NCBI GenBank assembly: GCA_008828725.1
Contig: MEHQ01000045.1
Coordinates: forward strand, 272,465-336,464
From: Saccharina japonica
Lineage: Eukaryota; Sar; Phaeophyceae; Laminariales; Laminariaceae
DNA length: 64,000 bases
Direction: 5' to 3'
In this document: positions 44,518-57,240 of the stretch, piece by piece
How the letters are laid out: each line of letters opens with the position of its first letter
Numbering within the stretch: the first letter of the stretch is position 1
Notes under the pieces: model-generated
Told to the model about the DNA's origin: nothing
The model's database searches: none
The model's input: the letters and a program-made list of their open reading frames with translations, nothing else
Made by a program: the position numbers and the translations under genes

Positions 44518-47500
44518 ATGAAGGTGGGACCTGTCTGGGCAACTCTACCTGTAAGCGGAAACAGTTAGTTATTCTTACGTACGGAGGCAAGAGTAGTATT
44601 TAGTAGTAGCCCACTGCGAAGTTTTTGCTCATATACATGTAGCGGGGACACAAGCGAGTAAACAATGTAGGCCTGCTGTACGGCTTTTAGCACTGCGGTA
44701 GGTAGTCCCTTAAAGTTTGGTGACATTTTTTGTCCGGCGAGCAAGGCCGCGGTAGGAGTGGCGACATATGTTCATAGTTCCTCACATCATGAGGAGGTCA
44801 ACATCTCACCATTAACTTGACTTTGAAGAAGGATGCTTCGCGCGACGCAACCAATATTTGTAGGAGGTACTCGTACAGTAATCCCGAAACAAACATACGA
44901 GTAAAGTTATCTTTATGACCCGTAGTTACTCACTCGAGAAGCTAAGTCGGTCAGACAATTTGGAGATACGAAATGTAACCCCTACCGTGAGATGAATCTG
45001 GCGCCATATTGTACACGATGCTAAAGAAACGCCTATTATGTTACAGTACCCCTCATCATCCTAGTAGATATAAATATATTTCGGGCTATAACAGATATCA
45101 CCCGTAGAATATGAGTCCTGGCAAGGCGAGTTTGCCTAGCCATCCATGTTGTCGTTGCTTGTTTGTTGTTTCTACGCGTCGTTTTGACATGTGACGCATT
45201 TGCGACACGCTTTGATTTTACCTCCCGAAAAAGAGCAGACAAGAGTCCACTGGCTATTGTAGAGCTCACGCCAAACAATGCAAAGAAGGCCCACCGGGGA
45301 TAAATAACGGACCCCGACCCGCATACGTATTTCCTACACAGGGATACCACTAGATACAACTTCGTCCAGGTTTATGATGCACGTAGCGTCTAATATGGTT
45401 TGCGTGTGTGCTTGGCACGCCATATACGGTATACTATACGTACGTGGAGTGTGGTATTCAGCTGGAAACGTTCAGCTAGAGGGCTCGCTCTGGGCATGTG
45501 TACGCACATTTGCCAAAACCAATATGATACTATTTATAACGACCGTTGGCCGCCTGAAGGTATGTGTATAATAAGTAGCACACGACCACAAATATACAAA
45601 AAAATGACAAACAGAACAAACAAACAAAAAAGTCTCCCATACTAGCTAGCTAGCTCTCACTACGAAGCCGCGCAGTTGGATTCTGCGACCAAGCTCCCTG
45701 TAGCGATATAATGGTTTGGCCTTTTTTCCTGAAATATGTTTAATTTCCCGAGGAATTTTCCCAGAATACGACTTTGCCTTGGTGTTTGTCCGGGGATGCC
45801 TTCAACCCCTCGTTGGCTGCAGAACCGTGCTCTTGATTTGCGCATTTATCCCCCACTGCCCTAATCCCTTCCTTGTAGGATCCTCGCGTGCTGCCGCTAG
45901 GTGTAGGTGGCCACCCGTAGAGTTGATGGGAAGGCGATTGGACGCCAAGCTGAATCAGTAGAAGAACTCGATACCCCCCCGAAGCTAAAACATTGCATCA
46001 GCCACATTTTAGTCGTGAGCTACAATCAACGGTGGAGCTAATGTTACACACTTTGCGGACGGCTACGTAGCGTAGTAAAAGCATACATACCAGTACATAA
46101 GTATGTAGGAGCTGACTACATCCTATTATGCAACTACTGCAGTACGTGCCTGAAAATGTACGGTATCACGTAGCGCACAGCCACTACGCAAACATACTAT
46201 TCGGTGTTTACCTAGACCCGTTCATACGAAAACATGCCGACCGTGTGTATTATTTGCGAGCGGGAACCAGTCACTGCAAAGCCCACTTCATATCTGTCTA
46301 AATTAACCGGCCACGGTGGGAACTCGCAGACCGTTGTGTTGTGTATAGGGATCAGCGAGCGCGGAATCTTGCATGGTATTGCTCCAGCTGCTGTAGTACG
46401 GGCTGCACTTGTATATGCTCTACGCATGTTACATTCCCTGCCCATACCTGCCTAATGGCATATTGTAAGTAGATGGACGTGCCCGCCATTCTGACTGAAA
46501 TATCATATTGATTTGACACCTGGTATTGCCTGCAGTTATCTGCTATTAGAGATTTACAAAGCGCTTACATGCAATATTCGCCAGTAGAGCAATCAAATAT
46601 CAACACCACGGAATCAACAGTAGGACATTGTAGTTTCTGCTCCTTTTACAGTGTGGTCTACAACAAACAAGTGATTACCCCATGTACATTTATATATATG
46701 CGTATTATCGTCCTTCTCTGTTAGTCGCTGCTGTTTATTGTGTCTCCTGCAGAAGCACGTGTTTGTGGTTTACAGACTTGCCTAGTGAAGAAATACATCA
46801 AGCTCACTTATGGGTCAAACGAGCTGGGACACTGATCGGCATACGTCGATTTCAGAGACACAAACGCTACCCGGCTCTGTCGACGCCTTCCAGACAAACA
46901 GGAGAACAAAGGCTGTCTTGTTGGTTTCGGACGTTTCCATCCTGAACTCTACAACAACATACGAGTTACCTGGCTCTCTCCACGACGCGCTCGACCTACC
47001 CAGCGGGGTGTACAAGACACGCGTATTACTTCTTCGCCGTGTTTAACGCACCTCGTGCATTGTTTTCGCCTTCTGTGACACTACGTTCCTCTTTTCCTCC
47101 CGCCATCAGACTTTCGTGGGCTTGACGGCGCTGCTGGCTGCGTTTCCCCCCTGCCTCGGCGCTGGGGACTCTAACGAAACCCAAGCGAACAAGTCTCCGG
47201 CCAGCGGGGACGTGTGCAACGTCCGGGACTCCCTGGACTTCCTCGACGTAAGTGCTGGGTTTATGCACGGCAGATAGTTCCACACCTCAATATCGACCAG
47301 CAGTTGTCAGATGCCGTGGGGTTCAGTAGGGAAAACTTCCGACCACTACCGCGTTTTCGTCGTGTTCTTGGTGCTATTAGCACGATCACCGAAGGCGCCC
47401 ACACACAAAACCAAAACAAAGTATCGAAGAAATGTTTGAAATATATTCGTATAATGTTTGGGAAATAAAATGTTTTGGATGGAAATATAATGAACGAATT

Positions 47501-50500
47501 GACGCGTGCTATGATAGAGGTATAAATAATGTATACCTTGTTTTGGCTGAAACCTTTTCTGAATGCCTTCTTAACCCAAAAGCGTCGGACTTCCATTATC
47601 GTGTTTCAATATTGTTCACAGTATACTTAGGCCATGGCATTGTTCATATCATAGGGTAGATTATTTTCGGTCAAAACGTTTTTTTTGGCGAGGTATATAG
47701 AGTTCCTAAAACAAATTGGCGTTGTTCACATCACAGGGTAGATTATTTCCGTTCAACCATTTTTGTTTGGCGAGGTATAGTGTTTCTAATGTGACCACCT
47801 TCAGAAAAGGGCCTGTACACATGTGCACCGCTTCCGCAGGGTGCGTCAATTGGTCTAGATGTTTCGGTGTGTAAAATATGCTTGTAAGCATGTCCGAAGT
47901 GGTTCAAAGTACCAGCCGACTTTTTTTGTAGGACGGATACATGTAGAAACGCCAAGGCGCCTCTTCACCATACCCAGGCCGGTGAATTACAAGCCACGCG
48001 GTACACAAATGGCTTCGCCATAGTACTCGTGGTTACAAACATTATTTACATCCACTACGATAGTTTCGAGTTGTTTCCCACTACCCTATACTTCGTATTG
48101 CATCAAATAATGCTTCGAACAGCACGCATATAATGTTTCCCCGACAAGAACACAGCAGTAGAAATGTATGTCTGCTGTGAATATCGCATACCACTCTGTA
48201 CCTATACTTGAAAACCTTTTATGAAATAATATTCTATCAAAGCGGTGCCAATATTTTGGGACAATATTTCGGGACATAGTCGTACATATATATTAATAGT
48301 ATGAGCCGCTAACGCCTCGAGGCTGCACCCCTACTACGTCTCGTTTACAGCCGGTGCAGCGCGCGGAGGTTACCCGAGCGAACCGACTGGCCATCGCCGA
48401 GGACGAGTTCAAGGTCGGGCCGACGTGCCACCTTACCAATGGAGACGAGGACAACGAGACACTGCTGCTCGCCGGACAGTACCACAAGACCCTCCCGCAC
48501 AACAAATACGGGCAGGTGAACACGAGACAGGCGTTTCAAACGGATGATGTAGTCGACCACCTTGCGCGAAAGCAGCAGTAGTCGCAGATGAAACATACCG
48601 GTGTATACAGTTCTAAATAGTTTGGTCGAGCACTTAGCGGCTCTGGATGGGGACATGAAAGAGAGTTGTAGGTTTGAGAATGGAAAATCAGTACTGTCGG
48701 TAAACACCACAACATCTTCTTGAACGACGCGGATGACGGCTGCGTGTCACCACAGGTGAACAAGGACGACTACCAAAAGCTGCTGGACTGTGTCCGCACC
48801 AGCGACATCAACGTGTGCGATAATGTGCCGGCTGGGGGCAGCGCTAAACTGACCAACCCGCTCGGGGGCACGGCTCACCAGGTCGACGGTGCCGACAGGT
48901 ACGAGTGTGTTCATAAGTGTACTCATACGGCACTGGACACGTTTTACTTAATAGTACGAAACAGGAAAGCTGGCCCAGGATGGATGTAGTGTCGCATTGA
49001 AGGCGCCTTCTACGAGCATAGTAACATTAGAACGTCTATAGGTTGTTGTAAACATCAACCTGGCGTTTTTGGCGATCGTCTTCTTAGTAATAACGTTTAT
49101 CTGTGTTTTTGGTCAAAAATAAGTATGTCTCCAATGTGGCCATCCAATGGAGAAGACTTTTATCTGAAATATCGACAACAGCGAAGAAACATTCTAGGGT
49201 AATCTGCTTCATAGATTCCGTACGGAAACTTGTCGTTGGTAAGTAGCGAGCATACACACGTCAGGTGTCTAAACTAGACTACACTAGGTAGGTAGCTTGA
49301 ATTCAACGAGCTGACGATCGAGCCAATGCCGCCCTAGCGCCTTTCACTTTGAGCATTCTTCTCGTTCGACGCTAGTTCAAAATGTCATAGGTGATAGGAC
49401 ACGCAAACGCTCAGCGCGAGAATATGCTCGACTTGACGACAACCACGATACCATTTAATCCCCGGTCTTTTTACTGTTTTACGCGACTAATTGCTCGAAA
49501 TGCATCGAAGCACCATCGTTCGACGCCGCGTGGGCCTGTGCATGCCAGCCTAGCGCAGACGAATCGTTACTGAGGCCGCTTCCTGAAACCCACCAATCTG
49601 ATAGATATTACATGCCGTGCGTTTGGTTCGTTGTGCTTATCCGAATCGTTATCCTTGTGTACTTACGATGTGGAACTGGGCATGCACTGGGCAACACTGA
49701 TATCATATGTGGGGGTCAACAGCGACAACGTCTTCATCGCCACGCCCGACAGCCTGCTCTCCGAACGGCTGGTAAGGGGCAAACCGGCGACCGATGTTGC
49801 TGAGTTGGAGTTGGATGGTATGCCCAGTTTTATCGGGATGAACGTGTAGTGTGTGTGTGCTCGTCGTCTTGTGGAACTACCGTACACTGCACGCGCTTCG
49901 AGTATAATATTTAATACATTATTTGCTGTGCCTAAGCACAAATAGTTTATATCTCCTCTCGTCGTGCGACATCCTGTTCTGATAATGCAGGCCGCCCAGC
50001 AGACCGAGGTGTACTGGATGGCCCTGGCCAGGGACATCCCCTTCTCGCAATTCGCCACCGACGACCTCACCAGGCTCGCCGCAGGTACGCCGTGTACAGG
50101 ATGGGCACTTACCTAGATTATATTCGATCCTGTGACTGGGCGATGAGGATCCCGATTTTAATGCATAAACTCCTCGGCTTGTCGTCCTATCACATGCAAC
50201 TCGCATATGACTTTCTCGAAACCACATAAAAACTTTGAATTTTCCCGGAACGAAACTGACAGTAAAACCTCCACGCTTTCCGCTCTCGTATGTTCGGATA
50301 TCGAGCAGAGAACCTTGGGAACAACGAGGCATTTAACGGGCTGAACATCCCCAGGACCAAAGTTGGAAACGGCGACGACAACGAGACAAAGGTCGACCCC
50401 GCCACTAATCTGTTCCGCACGGACTGGCCGGGTGTGACCACCGGGCCCATGGTGTCTCAGTTCTTGCTGTCCGACTTCGAGTACGACTCTATCGACGTGG

Positions 50501-53500
50501 AGCCGAAGGCGGCACCTCTCGCCCCTGGGGTGGACTACATGACGTCATTCCAGCCGTGGCTCGATGTCCAGGTGAATAATATACAATTTAAAATGGGTTT
50601 AGTTTGTTTGTTTAGCCCTTAGTACGAGGCCTGAGGTCTGCACACAGACGTTGTCACGGTGTTCACGTTTCGTCAACGCGGAGCGTGCCCTCCGGAGTAT
50701 GGCAACCCGTTTAATCCGTGCAGTGCAGTATAACTTGCGCCGGCTTGATTATTTTTGATGGAATACACATACGTTGCCCCAGATTATCCGGCCACGACCA
50801 CTTTTGACTTACACGCGTTCACGCATACCACAGCATCGATTTCATCCACAACTGCACAAGAAGTCGATTCTACTCTGCTACCTGCGCGAGTTGAGATAGA
50901 GGTGGTACGTTTTGACTAAACCGGTTTCCGTATGACGGAGTTCCTCGACCCAAAAACGCTGAATTCCCATTTTTTTGTTGAAATATGTTTGTTTTTCTTC
51001 TTGGGCCTTGGCATTTACACATCGGGTAGCACTGCAATTTTCCTCCAAACGTCACTGTTTACTTTATTATATGTATAGACGTCCTCATCAAACGAGAAGC
51101 TTCAGAAAAAAACAAAGTGCACCTATATCGTAGCATGCGTATATCCGCACGGGCACGTGCATTAGCGATCATCCAGTGTCGTTTTCCCCCTGATTCCCGG
51201 CGTTTAAAGTGCTGGTACTTTTTGTTATCGTGTCTGTTCCTCGTTTATGTATCTACGCGTACCTTTTCCATTGTTTTTCCCTCGGAACAGAATGGAGCTT
51301 CCGACGTGGACACTATTATCGACAAGGAGAACCCCCGCTTCATCCGAAACGGCCGAGACCTGGCCTCTATCGCCTTCAGAGACCTCCTCTACACGGAGGC
51401 CTTCCGTGCCGCGCTCATCTTGTTCAAGCACGGTGCCCTTGGGGGCTCCGTCGGTCCCTACGCCGTGTCCAACCGCCAGGTCGGGTTCGCTACCTTCGGC
51501 GAGCCGCACATCCTCACCGCGATGGCCGCGGCTAGCTCTTCTACGCGCCATGCGTGGTACGCTAAGGTACGCCCTTCATGCGAGCGACAGGCACGGACGC
51601 AGTCCGTAAGGGCTTGCTTGATTCTGTGACAGAATGCCCACCAACCATGATGGAGCCAACTTGGGCATGACGTGGCTATGCAAGGGAATATATTGTTTGT
51701 ATTCATGACGTCGATATCACCCACGCGAAGGGCGAGTGCAAGTACCAAAATGGATAGCCTCGTTGCAGTGCTGCCATACATAGACGACAACCAAAGACGC
51801 GTGTTACGATAGAGGTAGCACTTTTTGCTGATTTTTGTTTCTGAATGATCGGGCTCCTTAACCCAAATTCGTCGGACTTTCATTGTTTTGTTGCCATATT
51901 TTCGATCGTATACCTAGCTCATGGGATTGTTGGTCGGTAGCACTTTTGTTTTTTTGAAAAATCGGTTTTCGGGTGAGGTATATTGAGCCCCTCAAGTGCC
52001 CACCCTTAGAAGGCAAACATGGTGCACCTCTATCGTAGCATTCGTCAACAAGGGCCACGATGTTTTAGATTATATAAAGTGTGCTATATGGTATTGATTG
52101 TTCCCGTGTTTGACAGATATCAGAGTCCTGGCCACTGCCTCAAAAATGATCTCTGCTCGTTTTAACGCACGGTATGTACTGAAATACCACTGCAGACCTA
52201 GTCACGTACAACGACGACACACATTGTGGCACAACCTTCCGATTATCGTTTAAACCATGTTCAGTGAATACTACAATCTTAGCATTGCTGTTCATGGCTG
52301 TCGCTGTTTCGATCACATGGGTCACGAGACCCTTTCTCAACTCCCCCTCCCCCCTTCGCCCTACCCCATCGCCTGACATACGTCCTTCTAAACGGGAACA
52401 ACAGTGGCAAGTCCACCGCGTGCTGAGGCCCGAGGCGTACGGTGGCCTGGTCCACAACACCCTCATGAAGGACGTCATCACACCGCTGCCGGACTCCATC
52501 CTGAACAACCTGGTATGAAATTGCAGCATATATATGTCTGATATTTCTGTCGTTAAGGCCCGTTTTTAAAAAGGAAAAAAAAAGCAATTTGGAAAACAAC
52601 AAAATCAAATCCGCTTTTCATTGGTCAGAACCCGCACACCCACTAAGTATTATACTCCAAGATCCTAATATTTGGTGCTGGTGCGTGTGTTGACCAATAA
52701 AAAGCGAGTTTGAATTTTATTTTTTCCGAATTGAATTTATTTTACACTCGTTAATTCGGGCCCTTATTCGGACCAAAAGGCAAAAAGGCAGCATCAAACC
52801 GGTGCCACGATAGAGGTCCCAGTGACACTTTTCGGGTGAAACGTTTTCTGAATGACCTATGAAAGGCTCCTTAATCCGAAACCGTCGAAATCTCATTCTT
52901 GTTTTAATGCGGAATGCTTCACTTTACACTTAAACGGTGGGATTGGTAATCGGGTAACAATTCAATTTTTCACCAAAATCAGTTTTTGACTTACTATTAG
53001 TATAGAGCTCCTCAAGTCACCACCCTCAGAAGGCAAAAACATGGTACACCTCTACCGTAGCATGCGTCATTAGGTGTGCGCTGTTACTGCAGCGATACGA
53101 TGGGCAAGCCTGTGCGATTAAATACCAGAATAAGTGCAGGCCTGTGAATAAAAGGGTCGGCTACGACTCGTGCCCACTGGTATGTCTCCATGCTTCTAAC
53201 GGCGGGGTTGTTTGTGTGCGCACGCCACTTTGACCGCCACAGGACCTCCTCCGAAAGTTGGGCCCCCACAACGAGAAGATGAACGGAGGCAAGGAGAAGA
53301 CCTTCCTGCTCCCCATGGCGGTAGCCGAGGGCTCTCCCACGCACCCCGCGTACCCCAGCGGCCATGCCATCAACGTCGGCAGCTACATCACCACGCTTAA
53401 GGTGCGAAACACGTTCTGAAATTGGCCATATGCAGCGTGTTCAACAGCATGATATTTGCAGACGACAGCACACGGTGTAGTATTGGGCCAGATAGCAACT

Positions 53501-55690
53501 CGTAGTGGCGACATATGGGACACCGAAGTAGTCTGGTAGTCACGATTCAGAAGTTCACATGAAAGTGACGACACACCAAACTCCTAGAGAGTCGGTTGTA
53601 AGCGTGTCGTCACAGCAGCACCAACAAAACGTAGCAAACGAATCGATTCTCAAGAGGTGAATTCGTCGGAAAATGCAGTAGAGGATACCTACTAAGAAAC
53701 AGGCTAATAAGAAACCAAGGCTGAGATTTCGATGAAAACAAGAAATTCGGGAGTCGTTATCTTGAAATTTGTGTATAAGGCACCCTCTCTCAAATAAGAA
53801 ATCCAGCCTGGACCAGATTTCCTGTTTCATATTAGGTATCCTGTACTGTCGAACGGCCCTCTTCACGGCGTCCCCAGACCCTAAGCCAAACTCGTTTTGT
53901 GGATGCCCTTGTCTCCCCGCTGTTCTACTCTGGTGGTCATGCTTTTATCGCAATAGGCGTTCGTTGGATTCGAGATGGGTCAGAGGTGCTTCCCCGAACC
54001 CGTAATCTCGAACGACGAAGGAACAAAGAGGATCTCCTACGTGCCGTCAGGGAGGGAGATTGTGGGTCAGTGCATCGACGAGGACGGCAAAGAGGTCGAC
54101 GGCCTCACATACGAGGGGGAGCTCAACAAGGTGAGCAAAACCACAAGAACCCATGATTAGGCAACACGTGGCCTATGTAGGGCGGGTTGGACAGTGATAG
54201 TCAGCCTAACGAGGGCGTGGATTGGCCCCTTGCTCTCTCCAACCAGCCGATACCTGAAATCATATGGTCGACGTAAATCGCTTCGGCGATTATTTGGGAA
54301 GTATTGTTTGGTTGGTTTTCAGATCGAAGGGACATCTTGAACGGATTGTATGCTTCACTCCTTGAACGCCTTCCTAGATGGTGGATAGCATACAGGCGTG
54401 TATTGCAATTGTCGTAGATACTTTTTGAGAAGGAGATGCCCACTGAGAAGGAAATTCCATACTTGCGCTCTAAGCTGTAGCGACATGTGTTTGACACACA
54501 CGAAACAAGTAGAACGAGCTCATGTAATGGCTTGTGCACTCCAGAAACGAAATAGGCAGCAGCTAAATCCACCCGCCAGCAATAGGTTGCAGATATGACA
54601 GTTGTCTGTGCACTTATCCCGCCGGCCTTTCTTCCATTTTTTTGCGACACTCCAGGTCAGTGCCAACGTGCTCCTGGGCAGGTCGCACCTCGGTGTTCAC
54701 TACAGGATGGACGGTGTCAACGGCGCGATGATGGGAGAGACTAGCGCCATCCGCCGCTTGCAGCAGGTGCGTCAACACGTCTTTATACAGTCTGGTAACT
54801 CTAATATTCCCTGCTCTTGGTCGGGTACTGCGCATCGTACTTGTGGGACAGCCTTCTCACCAGGCAGACCGCACGGGGTCGCCGTGTGCCCCTTGCCGAA
54901 TTATGGCGACTCGCGAGTCAAAATGGTAGACATGTGGTTTGACCACGTGTGTTTGGTCGATACCCGCGTGTAACCCATATTGAGAAGCCCCAACTTTCAA
55001 ACAACCTTGGGACGAACACCGTAGTTTTCTAGTATATACACTCGTTCACCCCACTCATCGATGCCATTCATCACCGTCCTGACAGGAACTGCCCGGACTC
55101 TCGGAGGCACGCGTTGTGGATGACGCAGGGGAGACGGCCATCCCCCCGGCAACATACAGCTTCCGCCTTTACAGCGGCAAGATGCTCGAGCTGTACGGCA
55201 GGAACTTGTACAAGCTGGACGGCAAGCTGTGCCAGGGGGCCTACACCGGCGACGACTTCTGCAACGTAAGTTGGGGGCAAAATTGGAGAAACTGGCTTTG
55301 AGGCAATACGCGGTTTGTATTCCTCACCGTTGTCGGGTTGCACTCTGTTTGGTATACTGCTATATGCCCTGATATTGGGCTACGTGTGCGTGTGGTGTAT
55401 CGTGTGCGTGTTAATCGGCTGGATAGGTTCACTGCGTGCACACACACAGTACAAAATATCCCGAACATACACCATCAGAGTAGGTTCTGCACCTGCATTC
55501 AGATAACCTCATTATGAGTACTCGTACACCAATACGAACATCCGAACAAGGGCGTGAACCGTTCTGACCTGTCTCTCTCCCTTCTTTGACGCTCCCGACG
55601 AATGTTCAGGAGGTGACGGCGGACGGGTCCAGCTCCTTTGAAGACCTTGTCCAAGAGCATGCTTCGTTCTCGCTCCGCGCCGAGCTATAA
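44518..55690 (+). CDS. vHPO: Vanadium-dependent haloperoxidase, copy C (14 exons, complete)
   Basis: Third copy. Exons: 44518-44523 (ATG AAG), 47110-47247, 48351-48515, 48756-48898, 49723-49771, 49991-50084, 50309-50571, 51291-51566, 52405-52512, 53243-53401, 53957-54130, 54656-54766, 55086-55265, 55610-55690 (TAA). This gives about 648 residues with no stop or frameshift. The N-terminus becomes MKTFVGLTALLAAFPPCLGAGD, a signal peptide. Family features appear in order: YHKTLPHNKYGQVNKDDY, VYWMALARD, TGPMVSQFLLSDF, PGVDYMTSFQPWLDVQ, FIRNGRDLASIAFRD, WYAK/WQVHRVLRPEAYGG, THPAYPSGHA, AFVGFEMGQRCFPEP, LGRSHLGVHYRMDG and GAYTGDDFCN. A 26-residue last exon extends past the usual Ascophyllum end. 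Exon 10 differs from A and B at its start (DLLRKLGPHNEKM). The exon 1 donor is GTGGGA, weaker than in B. The expected location is the cell wall or apoplast, in halide metabolism, oxidative defence or wall phenolic cross-linking (known roles of the family). Confidence 0.92.
47501..47847 (+). mobile_element. F1 MITE in intron 2 of gene C, TSD AATT
   Basis: GACGCGTGCTATGATAGAGG to CACCGCTTCCGCAGGGTGCG, perfect AATT flanks. An internal segment (GTTCA..TCA.AGGGTAGATTATTT with GGCGAGGTATA) is duplicated, making this copy longer than usual. Confidence 0.85.
50882..51141 (+). mobile_element. F1 MITE in intron 7 of gene C
   Basis: GAGTTGAGATAGAGGTGGTA to CACCTATATCGTAGCATGCG. Confidence 0.75.
51796..52046 (+). 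mobile_element. F1 MITE in intron 8 of gene C
   Basis: GACGCGTGTTACGATAGAGG to GCACCTCTATCGTAGCATTC. Interior close to the copies at 6842 and 29552 (TTTTGTTTCTGAATGATCGG). Confidence 0.85.
52556..52763 (+). mobile_element. F2 MITE in intron 9 of gene C, TSD TTA
   Basis: AGGCCCGTTTTTAAAAAGG to ACTCGTTAATTCGGGCCC flanked by TTA. The equivalent place in gene B intron 9 (TTTCTGTTTCAATTCGGACC on the minus strand) lacks it, an empty site. Confidence 0.85.
52797..53068 (+). mobile_element. F1 MITE in intron 9 of gene C
   Basis: GGTGCCACGATAGAGGTCCC to ACACCTCTACCGTAGCATGC; flanks ATCA/ATTA. Its position relative to the donor, once F2 is removed, is close to that of the F1 in gene A intron 9. Confidence 0.8.
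53675..53849 (+). mobile_element. F3 MITE in intron 10 of gene C
   Basis: GCAGTAGAGGATACCTACTA to ATTAGGTATCCTGTACTG; interior GGGAGTCGTTATCTTGAAAT and CACCCTCTCTCAAATAAGAA. Confidence 0.8.
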
Positions 55691-57224
55691 AGGATTTAAC
55701 CGGATCACAGCAGCCGCGCAGAGTCCACTCCGTTGTCAAACGATGCTCACCTGGTGCGCGGTTTGTTCCGCGTGGTACTCAATGTGTCATGCGACGAGAT
55801 ATGTGCTGGTAGGAAGGGTACGTCTGGTTTCAAGCAATTCCTTCTGACGGGATTTCCCAACTCAGGCATTACCAAAAGCTTTTGGAATCCCTCTTTCGTA
55901 TAACCAATGTTTGTCGGTACATCCCTGTACGTAAAAGCTACGGGGCGGTTCACTGCATCGAGCGTACGAAGGTTCTCAAATCAGTGATTTTGTGCGAGCC
56001 ATATGTATAATCATATGCGGAACTCCAGCAGTGGAATGTCCATCTGCTGCCGTAGCATATGCCAAGGGTGTGTTGTATGTGTTTGGTGTTGAAGGTCGCG
56101 TTCAAAACCCGTAAGCCAGTGTAGAAGCTGTGGTGCTGTGTACTGATACGGGGTACATATGTGGCTGGCAATGATGTTCAAATTTTGTATCATGTGGCCT
56201 GTTGCAAGGTACAATAGGTTGTTGTTTGGGGTTCATTGCGTACGAGAGCTCTGCTGCCCGGTGACGGTGCTAGCGGCTACTTGGAGTTTTCTCCCCTGAC
56301 TGTATTGAGCCTGGTAAGGTGATGAGAGGCACACGGTAGCGATTTCGTTATAAGCAGAAAGGCGACGCGCCAGCGTACGTATAGTTTTTCACAAGGGCGA
56401 TACGCATGACGTGCCTGCCACATTGTCCAGGTGTACATGTGTCCGGTAGAAGTAGCATCCACACGATTTGTGTGACCACCAACACCGCACGTACAAGGAT
56501 TCGCATCGTTGTGCGTTTCACCTCCCGCCGTATGAAGGTTCGTCGATAATACGTCTTGTTTTCTATTTCCTGGTTTTTGATAAGGGCGTGCCTCAAATGT
56601 CGTCACTCCGTCTGTGCACCACGGCAGTCATTGTTAGAGCAAAGGGGCGTTAGTGCAAGTTCAGGAGGGACTGTCTACACGGCAATTGCAATGGTGTGAC
56701 CAGGCGTGACATACAAGTTTGTGCATCATAGCTAGGGTCGAGGAATGTTTCAACAACGGGGTATACATTTGCTCAAGCGGTAGGTGTTCGATGTTGTATG
56801 CAAGGTGTGCACCTATGTGTGATTTCGTGGGCAAGAGTTAAGTTTTTGCCGTGTTGTATTTTTGGATCGAACCGTGTTCTTCTTTGGCTGTCTATGACTG
56901 CTTCCGCGGGGTCTGTAGCAACTCCCTTCAGCACCCCCTACAGCGGAGGTATTGCACCGAACGTCACGTCCAATCCATGCACCAGGTATGGTATATCATT
57001 GACGTGACAATAGCTTACTCAAATAAGTTTGATAATTCGAACTAATACACAATTCGGCAGAACCGCCAGTTATTTTCAGGCAGATGCCACACCGATGTGC
57101 GAGAACGACCAATGCCATGGCGGGGGGTTGGCTCATACTCTGAGCTCCGCGCATTAGGAGCTTCATATCACACCCCAAACATTGCTTTAAACTAGAGCTT
57201 TTGAGTAACCCGATCAATGCTTTT
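55691..57224 (+). other. 3' flank of gene C
   Basis: No gene is supported. About 56700-57000 resembles the gene A flank at 15300-15600. Open frames here overlap on both strands and are not recognised. Confidence 0.5.
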
Positions 57225-57240
57225 GACCCGTGCTACGATA

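Noticed and set aside
44332-44568. 78-codon frame overlapping the gene C start
   Set aside because: It runs through the conserved 5' block and past the ATGAAG donor; its translation is not conserved in the gene B block, so the block is treated as leader DNA.
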